DNA of 38,366 nt from an uncultured Bacteroidaceae bacterium (lineage in GTDB: Bacteria; Bacteroidota; Bacteroidia; Bacteroidales; Bacteroidaceae). The number at the start of each line of letters is the position of its first letter. Positions within the stretch are counted from its first letter, which is position 1. Where the stretch lies: positions 1-38,366 of the forward strand of contig CAJOCU010000021.1 of assembly GCA_905233765.1 (NCBI GenBank), written 5' to 3'. The notes below the pieces were generated by a model. The model saw only the letters and a list, made by a program, of their open reading frames with translations. It did not search any database and was not told the origin of the DNA. This document shows positions 7,879 through 14,607 of this stretch, in pieces. Both the position numbers and the translations under genes were made by a program.

Positions 7879-7924
7879 ATAAGACCATGGTCTTCGAGTC
7901 ACAAGACCATGGTCTTATTGTTTT
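7879..7924 (+). terminator. Double-palindrome terminator
   Basis: ATAAGACCATGGTCTT (7879-7894) and AAGACCATGGTCTTAT (7903-7918) pair as a 16-bp stem around an 8-base loop and are followed by TGTTTTTATC. Each arm is itself a 14-bp palindrome (AAGACCATGGTCTT), so the element can also form two small hairpins. It ends the 4354-7856 unit. Confidence 0.75.
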
Positions 7925-7983
7925 TATCACTGGTGAGAAAGTATTTTATCACAGGTGATAAAAGTGTTTATCACGTGTGATAA
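7924..7983. promoter_or_regulatory. Array of three 16-bp palindromes at 22-bp period
   Basis: TTATCACTGGTGAGAA (7924-7939), TTATCACAGGTGATAA (7946-7961) and TTATCACGTGTGATAA (7968-7983). The halves TTATCAC/GTGATAA are perfect in copies 2 and 3, and copy 1 has one change. Starts are exactly 22 bp apart, about two helical turns, which suggests cooperative binding of a dimeric regulator on one DNA face. The array lies ~185-245 bp upstream of the fucosidase -7 box. Confidence 0.7.
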
Positions 7984-8029
7984 AAATAGCCACGCCTTCG
8001 GTTAAGCGTCCGGATACGCTTACGGTAGT

Positions 8030-8161
8030 TTTCCATGGGTTTGAAGGGTGGACGGAGTATATACGGCTTATAAATAGTCTATTAGACGCTTTGGGAGGCT
8101 TCGTTTTTTCCATGGGGAGGACAATTCTTTTCCATGGGGCGGGTGATACAACCTATGGAAA
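8030..8161 (+). promoter_or_regulatory. TTTCCATGGG box cluster upstream of fucosidase
   Basis: TTTCCATGGG occurs at 8030-8039, 8107-8116 and 8129-8138, and the opposing CCTATGGAAA at 8152-8161. The last two form a 10-bp imperfect dyad (9 of 10 pairs). The 23-bp spacing between them and the 17-bp spacing to the -7 box are identical to those at 4282-4329. Confidence 0.65.
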
Positions 8162-8168
8162 GATGGCG

Positions 8169-8176
8169 TACCTTTG
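8169..8176 (+). promoter_or_regulatory. -7 box TACCTTTG of fucosidase gene
   Basis: TACCTTTG lies 28 bp before ATG 8205. The -33 position reads GATACA instead of TTTG, as at the paralogous promoter 4322-4329, which suggests activator dependence. Confidence 0.7.
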
Positions 8177-8204
8177 CAGTTGATTCTATAGTCTTGTCGT
8201 TACG

Positions 8205-10748
8205 ATGTTACTCCGTCAAAAAATGATGATTCTGAAAAGGTTTTTTGCCTTTTTGTGCCTCCTAGCTTATGCCCATTCCGTAGCGGCCTTGTCACTCTGG
8301 TACTGTCAGGCTCCGTCAACTCGAAACGTGTCAAATCCCTGGATGGAGTACGGGCTACCCATCGGGAACGGTTGTTTGGGTAGCATGGTGATGGGCGGCA
8401 TTGCCACGGCGGAGGTGCAACTGAATGAAAAGACCTTTTGGACTGGGAATACCAAAGAGCGTGGTGCTTATCAGAATATTGGTTATCTGCGTATGGCGGA
8501 TTTGAGGAATACGGAGCGACGCGCGGAGGATTATAGGATAGAGTTGGACCTGGACGAAGCCGTCGTCACCGAAGAGTGGACAGACATTGATGGTGGTCAC
8601 TTCATGCGGGAATATCTGGCCAGCAACCCGGACAACTGCATTGCCATCCATTTGACGGCTACGCAACAAAGAGCCCTGAACTTGCTTATCACCCTCGAAG
8701 GTACCCATCAGGAACAACCGAACTACGCCGAGGCAGCAGGAAGTATGACGACATCTTTGGATTTGCTCAGTGGTGCTGTTGTGTTCCGAGTCTCGACAGC
8801 AGACGGTAGCGTTCGTGCTACGGAGAATGGCATAGAATTGACAAATGCCACGGAAGCGTTGCTTCTTGTCTCGGCCCAAACGGACTACGACCCTCTTGCA
8901 ACATCCTTTGTCATAGGGCCTGATTATACCTCGTTATTATCCGACTTATACAAGCAAGTCAGTGGTATTACGGACAAGTGGAGAATCCTGAAGGCACGAC
9001 ACACAGAAGACTACCAGAGGTTATATCAAAGAATGTCGCTCACGTTGGAGGATACAGAAATAGACGTGCAGACGGATGAGCTTATTGCGCGCTATGAAAC
9101 AGATGCTTCTGATGCAGAACGGCGCTGTCTGGAACAACTCTACTTTGCCTACGGGCGCTATCTGCTCATTGCCTCTTCGCGCGGTGTACCTTTGCCCGCC
9201 AACCTTCAGGGAATCTGGAACAACAGCAATAATCCACCGTGGGCTTCGGATATTCATGCCAACATCAATGTGCAGATGAACTACTGGCCGGCAGAAGCAA
9301 CGAATCTGAGCGAAGCGGCGATGCCGCTGCTCGAATGGATTTACAACAATGCCATCCGTCAGCCCTATTGGCGAAAGTGTGCCTATGACTACACAGGTAT
9401 TGATGCGGGCTGGCTCTGCTTTTGGGAGAACAATATTACGGGGTTCTCATGGGTCGCATACCCGAATCACTCTTACTGCGCTGTACCGGCTTGGCTCTGT
9501 TGGCATCTGTGGCAGCATTATCTCTACACGCTGGATGATGAGTTCTTGCGTGAGCGGGCGCTGCCGGTCATGCTGAGCTGTGTGGATTTCTGGATGGAGC
9601 GATTGACTCTGGATGAGAGCGACGGTACCTGGGTCTGCCCTAACGAGTGGAGCCCCGAACAGGGAGCCTTGGACGATGGGACAGCACACACGCAGCAATG
9701 CGTCTGGAACCTCTTCGACTGTACCTTACGAGCCGTTGACATACTTGAAGCTCAGGGAACTGCGCTGAGCGCTGAGAGATACGCGGCCATACGCGAGAAA
9801 TTTGAGCACTTGGATAACGGCCTACACACTGAAACCTATACCGGAGCCTATGGCAAGGAGGTGAACGGCGTGGCTGAAGGCGACCTGTTACTGCGCGAAT
9901 GGAAACACAAGCCCTATACCTCTGCGGAACAGCGGCAACACCGCCACATCTCACATCTCATGTGTCTCTATCCTTTTCATCATATGGGCAATGATGAGAC
10001 CCTGTACACAGCAGCCCGAAACAGCCTGCTGCTACGCGGCGTTGAAAACACGGGGTGGGCTATGGCATGGAGGCTGTGTCTTTGGGCACGTCTGGGCGAA
10101 GGCGAGAAGGCTTACGACATCCTGAGCACCGCCCTGAAACACGCTGGTTCCTATAACGTCAGCACCTCGCCAAGGCTATCCGGCATTTACTACAACATGC
10201 TTTCCGCACACCCGCCATTCCAGATTGATGGCAATCTCGGCGCGTGTGCTGCCATGGCCGAGATGTTGTTGCAAAGTCATTCTGATACCCTGCGTCTTTT
10301 ACCAGCCTTGCCACAGGCCTGGGCACAACATGGTGTGGTTCATGGCATCCGTGCTGAGGGAGGCTTCGAATTGGATTTCGAATGGGAAGATGCTGTCATC
10401 AAAAGTCTCACAGTACGCTCCGACGCGGGCCGGAAATGTCATCTTCAACTGCCTCTGAATGCAGATGCCGTCATCAGCGAGGGGTCTGATGCTGAAGGAC
10501 CCATTGCCGAGTGTAGCGCTGAAGAAGGCCTCCTTAGTTTCTCCACTGTAAAAGGTGGCAGCTACTGCCTTTCGTTGAAAGCCACCGCCGTCCGCGACCT
10601 CCCCTCAGATGCAATGGTACATCATACATCCGTAAATGGTACTTGTTTTGATCTCTCCGGCCGCCAGATTCATCATTCGTCATTCATCACTCGTCATTTA
10701 CCTCGTGGCATCTACATTCTTGATGGGAAGAAGGTGGTGGTGAAGTGA
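8205..10748 (+). CDS. GH95 alpha-L-fucosidase (secreted)
   Basis: 847 residues. The signal peptide lies within residues ~1-29; ATG 8223 or 8226 would also serve as start. The GH95 N-domain motif is [20 protein letters not shown], then [11 protein letters not shown]. The (alpha/alpha)6 catalytic part has [19 protein letters not shown] followed by [18 protein letters not shown]. By analogy to Bifidobacterium AfcA, N353 and N355 (NIN) activate water, E485 (NEWSPEQG) is the general acid and D675 (FQIDGNLG) matches the conserved Asp, so the active site looks intact. GH95 enzymes usually release alpha-1,2-linked L-fucose (some act on L-galactose) from host glycans or plant xyloglucan. The C-terminus carries TAVRDLPSD...FDLSGR and [14 protein letters not shown] repeat-coded insert ([12 protein letters not shown]) sits inside the tail. 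It has its own promoter. Confidence 0.9.
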   Translation: MLLRQKMMILKRFFAFLCLLAYAHSVAALSLWYCQAPSTRNVSNPWMEYGLPIGNGCLGSMVMGGIATAEVQLNEKTFWTGNTKERGAYQNIGYLRMADLRNTERRAEDYRIELDLDEAVVTEEWTDIDGGHFMREYLASNPDNCIAIHLTATQQRALNLLITLEGTHQEQPNYAEAAGSMTTSLDLLSGAVVFRVSTADGSVRATENGIELTNATEALLLVSAQTDYDPLATSFVIGPDYTSLLSDLYKQVSGITDKWRILKARHTEDYQRLYQRMSLTLEDTEIDVQTDELIARYETDASDAERRCLEQLYFAYGRYLLIASSRGVPLPANLQGIWNNSNNPPWASDIHANINVQMNYWPAEATNLSEAAMPLLEWIYNNAIRQPYWRKCAYDYTGIDAGWLCFWENNITGFSWVAYPNHSYCAVPAWLCWHLWQHYLYTLDDEFLRERALPVMLSCVDFWMERLTLDESDGTWVCPNEWSPEQGALDDGTAHTQQCVWNLFDCTLRAVDILEAQGTALSAERYAAIREKFEHLDNGLHTETYTGAYGKEVNGVAEGDLLLREWKHKPYTSAEQRQHRHISHLMCLYPFHHMGNDETLYTAARNSLLLRGVENTGWAMAWRLCLWARLGEGEKAYDILSTALKHAGSYNVSTSPRLSGIYYNMLSAHPPFQIDGNLGACAAMAEMLLQSHSDTLRLLPALPQAWAQHGVVHGIRAEGGFELDFEWEDAVIKSLTVRSDAGRKCHLQLPLNADAVISEGSDAEGPIAECSAEEGLLSFSTVKGGSYCLSLKATAVRDLPSDAMVHHTSVNGTCFDLSGRQIHHSSFITRHLPRGIYILDGKKVVVK
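10584..10664 (+). repeat. 81-bp tail-coding repeat, copy B
   Basis: Partner of 7713-7793. The following bases 10669-10701 (CATCATTCGTCATTCATCAC and on) are a run of TCATTCRTC oligo repeats that lengthen the linker between DLSGR and GIYI. Confidence 0.8.
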
Positions 10749-10899
10749 GCACAATGAGAGTTCTCTCTCAAATGACCGAATGTGAAGAACGTATGTAAGG
10801 TGATTTAACCCACATCAGGATTAAAAACCGCCCCAAAGAAACACTTCAATATGTTGGAAGACTCGGCAACGATTTTGATACAGCTTTAGACCTTTTTGA
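10749..10899. other. Intergenic, no gene seen
   Basis: I see no ORF, no strong hairpin and no promoter before the WYL promoter block at 10900. Confidence 0.4.
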
Positions 10900-10949
10900 C
10901 AAAAAAGGAGGGAGAAGTTTGGTGAGAAGGGACAAATCCTTTACCTTTG
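10900..10949 (+). promoter_or_regulatory. Promoter TTTG-N20-TACCTTTG of truncated WYL gene
   Basis: TTTG (10918-10921) and TACCTTTG (10942-10949) are separated by exactly 20 bp. The AAAAAAGGAGGG block upstream matches 3675-3698. The ATG follows 19 bp after the -7 box. Confidence 0.7.
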
Positions 10950-10968
10950 TAGACAAAGTTTTTGCGTT

Positions 10969-11115
10969 ATGACTACTTATACGAAATTTAAGGAGTACAT
11001 CTGGCTTGTAAACACAATTCGCAGGGCGGGACGTATCACGCTGGCGGAGATCAACGAGCGATGGATGCAGACGGAGATGAGCGGTGGCGTGGAGCTGGCG
11101 CGTGCGATCCGATGA
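10969..11115 (+). pseudogene. Truncated WYL-domain regulator (N-terminal 48 aa)
   Basis: ATG 10969 to TGA 11113-11115. The product starts MTTYTKFKEYIWLVNTIRRA, then GRITLAEINERWMQTEMSGG and ELARAIR. This is the start of the HTH part of the Bacteroidales WYL regulators, which I recall as YIWLVDTIRRAGRISL...INE.W. These are normally ~300 residues, so only about 15% remains. The bases after the stop (GAAATAGAGCGGATATTTGAG) still read EIERIFE in a neighbouring frame, which suggests an internal deletion or frameshift rather than a designed small protein. The promoter is intact, so a short peptide may be made. Confidence 0.65.
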
Positions 11116-11168
11116 AATAGAGCGGATATTTGAGCGGTAGATAATCCACTGATATTCAACACTCACTT
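11116..11168. other. Short spacer after WYL remnant
   Basis: A short residue of the WYL coding sequence, then AT-rich spacer; no signal seen. Confidence 0.3.
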
Positions 11169-11205
11169 CCCCTATATAGGGCCTATTATACCCCCTATAT
11201 AGGGG
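11169..11205. promoter_or_regulatory. Twin CCCTATATAGGG palindromes
   Basis: CCCTATATAGGG occurs at 11170-11181 and 11193-11204 (extended to CCCCTATATAGGGG), with centres 23 bp apart. The second overlaps the -33 region of the promoter at 11227-11234. This fits a repressor operator pair. Confidence 0.6.
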
Positions 11206-11226
11206 ATTGCTGTTTTTAATAGTCCG

Positions 11227-11234
11227 TACCTTTG
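11227..11234 (+). promoter_or_regulatory. -7 box TACCTTTG upstream of Rha leader
   Basis: TACCTTTG with a TTG at 11207-11209 (17 bp, shorter than the usual 20). The next real gene is the Rha-like gene at 11691, giving an unusually long leader of ~450 bases. Confidence 0.6.
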
Positions 11235-11397
11235 CAGCGTCAAACAAAGACAAGCGCCCTGTGCGTTCCGCGAAAATCGGCGGCGCCTCAACAAAGCCTG
11301 AAAACGAGCTTTCGCTTTGTATTCGGCTTGCACGCTCTTTGACATGCTGGGTTACACAACTGTGCGGTAGGCCGCACGGACATCAATAACAATTATC
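11235..11397 (+). other. Structured leader region
   Basis: No protein is recognised. GTCAAA (11240-11245) can pair with TTTGAC near 11337-11342, and GTGCGG/CCGCAC (11362-11377) forms a small hairpin. The phrase GCACGCTCTTTGACATG resembles leaders that I recall preceding mobile-element genes in Bacteroidales. That resemblance is a memory, not a result. Confidence 0.35.
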
Positions 11398-11399
11398 AT

Positions 11400-11488
11400 G
11401 GAAACGAATGACCGTAATGACCATAATTTTCTAAGAGTAACAAATGGTCGCATGGTCAGAATTACGAGAATTACGGTAATTCGTTTCC
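11400..11488. repeat. Large inverted repeat with a 31-codon ORF inside
   Basis: Left arm GGAAACGAATGACCGTAAT (11400-11418) pairs with right arm ATTACGGTAATTCGTTTCC (11470-11488) at 18 of 19 positions. Inside, GACCAT (11419-11424) can pair with either of two ATGGTC copies (11444, 11452). The same bases encode a 31-residue reading frame (ATG 11398 to TAA 11491-11493) that starts METNDRND and ends VIRFQ. I cannot tell whether the element works as a cruciform, an RNA hairpin or a peptide. Confidence 0.65.
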
Positions 11489-11520
11489 AATAAACAACTA
11501 ATAACGTAACATTTATTTCC

Positions 11521-11540
11521 CCCGCTGAAAAGGCAGCGGG
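11521..11540. other. CCCGCTG/CAGCGGG hairpin
   Basis: A perfect 7-bp stem with a 6-base loop (AAAAGG) and no T-run on the plus strand. On the minus strand it would be followed by GGGGGAAATAAATG, so a terminator role is weak in either direction. It may be part of the long leader. Confidence 0.4.
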
Positions 11541-11574
11541 TGCTGAGTCGAAGGACTGCTCGATAAATCGAGAA

Positions 11575-11607
11575 TGAAAAATTAAAAGTGAAAAATTAAA
11601 AATTAAT
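11575..11607. repeat. GAAAAATTAAAA tandem oligo repeat
   Basis: Two near-copies of TGAAAAATTAAAA in a row followed by AATTAATA. This is the simple oligo-repeat class that also appears at 26088-26112, 27024-27042, 35704-35757 and 36391-36428. Confidence 0.45.
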
Positions 11608-11690
11608 ACTAACCCGAGTGAAGTGAGTGACGAAGGCTCGCGAGTGAAAAGGTACCAATTCTGCACTTCTTCCTCACAAAACTCAACATT

Positions 11691-12173
11691 ATGAAGACAA
11701 ATAACAACATTTACGAGAACGAGAATGAGCGCATGAGCTCGCTGGAGATTGCAGAACTCAGCGGCAAGCCCCACAATGATGTGATGAAAGCCATCCGCAA
11801 GATGGAACCTGCATGGGCAAAAATCACTCAGGGAAATTTTTCCCTCAGTGAGTACAAGGACAAAACAGGTCGCACATTGCCCTGCTACGAACTCACCAAG
11901 ACGGAGTGCCTCTACATCGCCACGAAGTTCAACGACGAGGCCCGCGCACGCCTGGTGCTGCGCTGGGAAGAGCTGGAGTGTGCGGAATGGGAGCGCAAGC
12001 ACCGCGAGCTGCTGAGGGCCATCGTGTCGGTGCGTCTGGGCATTACGATGCGCCATGTGAACCTGCGCGCCCTCGACAAAGCCTACAGCGTGGCGTTCCC
12101 GCACTCCACACCGATCAATGTGAATAAGAAGGGGAAGCGCGGGAAGGCGGACTTCATCCGTTCCGGGCAGTAG
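11691..12173 (+). CDS. Rha family phage regulatory-like protein (orphan)
   Basis: 160 residues from ATG 11691. The Rha/pRha domain lies at ~14-100: MSSLEIAELSGKPHNDVMKA, then IRKMEP, FSLSEYKDKTGRTLPCYELT, KTECLYIATKFNDEARARLV and LRWEELE. Rha proteins are phage regulators that affect lysogeny and are often found alone in Bacteroidetes genomes. The C-terminal ~60 residues are basic (NKKGKRGKADFIRS) and not recognised. No other phage gene is near, so this is a leftover of a prophage or an element captured by the host. It ends 7 bp before the 3' end of the convergent murF-alr gene. Confidence 0.7.
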   Translation: MKTNNNIYENENERMSSLEIAELSGKPHNDVMKAIRKMEPAWAKITQGNFSLSEYKDKTGRTLPCYELTKTECLYIATKFNDEARARLVLRWEELECAEWERKHRELLRAIVSVRLGITMRHVNLRALDKAYSVAFPHSTPINVNKKGKRGKADFIRSGQ

Positions 12174-12180
12174 CCCCCCC

Positions 12181-14607
12181 TTAATCCACGTAATAGACGC
12201 GTTTGACGCGGGGGGATACGGAGGTGAGGATTTCGTAGGGGATGGTGCCGATGGCATCGGCGAGGATGGCAGGGGAGAGCTCGGGGCCGAAGATGACGGC
12301 CTGGTCGCCCTCGTGGCAGTCGATGTCGGTGACATCGATCATGCAGACATCCATGCAGATATTGCCCACATAGGGCGCTTTCTGGCCGTTGACGAGGCAG
12401 TAGCCGTTGCCGCAGCCGAGGTGACGGTCGAGGCCGTCGGCATAGCCGATGGGCAGCGCGGCGATGCGGCTGTCACGCGTGAGATGGCCCTTGCGGGAGT
12501 AGCCCACGGTCTCGTCGGCAGGCACATCGTGGATCTGCAGGATGGTGGTCTTGAGGGTGGAGATGCAGGAGAGCATCTGGTTGTTGCGGGCATTGATGCC
12601 GTAGAGGCCGAGGCCGAGGCGCACCATGTCACAGTGGCGCTCGGGGAAGTGCTCGATGGCGGCGCTGTTGCAGATATGGCGCAGGATGTGGTGGGGGAAG
12701 GCGGCCTGCAGCTGGTCGGCAGCGCCACAGAAGAGCTGCCACTGGCGGAGCGAGAACTGGTCGAAGTCGTCGCTGTCGGAGCCCACGAAATGCGAGAAGA
12801 CGGAGCGCGCGATGAGAGCTTTCTGCGACCGCAGGCGCTGGATGAGGCGCTCCATGTCCTTCTGGGGCTCGAAGCCGAGGCGGTGCATGCCGGTGTCGAG
12901 CTTGATGTGGATGGGGAAGTTGGTGATACCCTCGCGCTCGGCAGCGTGGATGAGGGCCTCGAGGAGGCGGAAGCTATAGACCTCGGGCTCCAAACCGTAG
13001 TCGAAGAGGGTGCGGAACGACGACATCTCCGGGTTCATAATCATGATGTTGGCCGTGATGCCAGCGCGGCGCAGCTCCACGCCTTCGTCGGCAACGGCCA
13101 CGGCGAGGTAATCCACGCGGTGGTCCTGCAGCGTGCGTGCGATCTCCACGGCGCCGGCACCGTAAGCGGAGGCCTTGACCATGCAGACCATCTTGGTCTC
13201 GGGGCGCATGAAGGAGCGGTAGTAGTTGAGGTTGCCCACGACAGCGGAGAGGTTCACCTCGAGGATGGTCTCGTGGACCTTCTGCACGAGGGCGTCGGCA
13301 ATGCGGTCGAAGCGGGCCTGACGGGCACCCTTGACGAGGACCACGCTGTCGCGCAGCGCGGCGAAGGCGGCGGAGGCGAGGAAGGAGTCGATATCAGTGA
13401 ACAATAACCACGAGCCGGAGGAACCCCCTCCATCACGGTAGGGGTCTGAGGTGGGTCCTACATTCGCCATGCCGGCGCTCACCTCGGGGCCGATGCCGAT
13501 GAATGCATCGACAGAGTATTCGTTGACGAGCTCGGCGACCTGCGCGTAGAGTTCGGTGAGGGTGAGGCCCGTCTGCTTGATATCGGAGAGGATGAGGACG
13601 CGGCGACGCCCTTGTGCCTCGGGGCGGCGACGCATGAAGTCGAGGGCTATCTCGAGCGAGACGAGGTCGCTGTTGCAGGTATCGGTGATGAGGGTGCAGC
13701 CATCGCGACCCTCCTTCACCTCGAGGCGCATGGCGACGGGTTCGAGGCGGGCGAGGCGCTCGCGGATGACCTCGTCGGAGAGGCCCAGGTAGCGGCAGAC
13801 GCTGATGCAGTGGCAGGCGTCCTCGATGCTGGCAGTGTCGAGGAAATACTCGCCTGCATCGATACCTATCTCGCGCTTGGTCCACCCGATGCGCTGCCCC
13901 TTGAAACCGCTCTTGTCGATGCAGTCGCAGATGAGGGCATCGTCGGCATTATAGACGAGCACCTGGGCATCGTGGAAGAGGCGCAGCTTCTCGCGGCATT
14001 TCTCTGCGCGGTTGGCGAAGTTCTCGTCGTGGGCAGAGCCCAGGTGTGTGATAATGCCGATGGTGGGCTGGATGATACCCTGCAGGGCTGCCATCTCGCC
14101 GGGCTCGCTGATGCCGGCCTCGAAGATGCCGAGCTGCGTCTGCTCGGACAGGCGCCACACGGACAACGGCACACCGATCTGGGAGTTCCACGAGCGGGGC
14201 GAGCGCGTGATGTTGTAGTCGGGCGAGAGCAGCTGATAGAGCCACTCCTTGACCACTGTCTTGCCGTTGCTGCCAGTGATGCCGATGACGGGGATGTCGA
14301 ACTCCTCGCGATGACGCTCGGCCAAGCGCTGCAGCGCCTTCATGGGCGAGGGCACGATGAGGTAGTTGGCGTCCTCGGCAGGCTGCTCGGGCGCTTGCGA
14401 GACAACGAAGTTGCGGACTCCACGCGCGTAGAGCTCAGGGATATAGCGGTGGCCGTCGTTCTTCTGTGTGCGGATGGCGAAGAATAGCGACTCCTCGGGG
14501 AAAACGAGCGAACGGCTGTCGGTGAGCAGCCAGTCGATACGTGTATTGGCCGTGCCCACACGATGGGCGCCAATGAGGGTGGTGATGGTTTCGATGGAAT
14601 ATGTCAT
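12181..14607 (-). CDS. murF-alr: Bifunctional MurF ligase / alanine racemase fusion
   Basis: 808 residues. The N-terminal ~445 are MurF, which adds D-Ala-D-Ala to UDP-MurNAc-tripeptide: the Mur ATP loop is GITGSNGKTVVKEW (109-122), then the central-domain ITHLGSAHDENF. The C-terminal ~360 are a fold-III alanine racemase: LEVNLSAVVGNLNYY, the PLP-binding Lys at ~477 in MVKASAYGAG, the catalytic Tyr in TVGYSRKG, and the PIGYADGLDRHLG and GNICMDVCMIDVTD motifs. The fusion couples making D-Ala with using D-Ala-D-Ala and is a known Bacteroidetes arrangement. One oddity is a linker near 13430-13460 (LFTDIDSF preceded by a Gly/Ser/Pro-rich segment, PTSDPYRDGGGSSGS). The start ATG overlaps the GSCFA stop by 4 bp, so the two genes are coupled. 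Confidence 0.93.
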   Translation of the reverse strand: MTYSIETITTLIGAHRVGTANTRIDWLLTDSRSLVFPEESLFFAIRTQKNDGHRYIPELYARGVRNFVVSQAPEQPAEDANYLIVPSPMKALQRLAERHREEFDIPVIGITGSNGKTVVKEWLYQLLSPDYNITRSPRSWNSQIGVPLSVWRLSEQTQLGIFEAGISEPGEMAALQGIIQPTIGIITHLGSAHDENFANRAEKCREKLRLFHDAQVLVYNADDALICDCIDKSGFKGQRIGWTKREIGIDAGEYFLDTASIEDACHCISVCRYLGLSDEVIRERLARLEPVAMRLEVKEGRDGCTLITDTCNSDLVSLEIALDFMRRRPEAQGRRRVLILSDIKQTGLTLTELYAQVAELVNEYSVDAFIGIGPEVSAGMANVGPTSDPYRDGGGSSGSWLLFTDIDSFLASAAFAALRDSVVLVKGARQARFDRIADALVQKVHETILEVNLSAVVGNLNYYRSFMRPETKMVCMVKASAYGAGAVEIARTLQDHRVDYLAVAVADEGVELRRAGITANIMIMNPEMSSFRTLFDYGLEPEVYSFRLLEALIHAAEREGITNFPIHIKLDTGMHRLGFEPQKDMERLIQRLRSQKALIARSVFSHFVGSDSDDFDQFSLRQWQLFCGAADQLQAAFPHHILRHICNSAAIEHFPERHCDMVRLGLGLYGINARNNQMLSCISTLKTTILQIHDVPADETVGYSRKGHLTRDSRIAALPIGYADGLDRHLGCGNGYCLVNGQKAPYVGNICMDVCMIDVTDIDCHEGDQAVIFGPELSPAILADAIGTIPYEILTSVSPRVKRVYYVD

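Noticed and set aside
7924..7983. TTATCAC boxes as DnaA boxes marking an origin
   Set aside because: DnaA boxes are TTATnCACA and not perfect palindromes; these are symmetric TTATCAC-NN-GTGATAA sites next to a regulated gene.
7924..7983. Three spaced repeats as a mini CRISPR array
   Set aside because: Units are 16-bp palindromes with 6-bp spacers; CRISPR spacers are ~30 bp, and no cas gene is present.
11352..12335. A 327-codon minus-strand frame across the Rha gene and leader
   Set aside because: Contains the mirror of the Rha motifs and of the 3' end of murF-alr; no family match and no promoter.
12313..13407. Long plus-strand frame opposite murF-alr
   Set aside because: Repetitive Val/Ala/Glu/Asp composition typical of an antisense shadow; the minus-strand gene has all the enzyme motifs.
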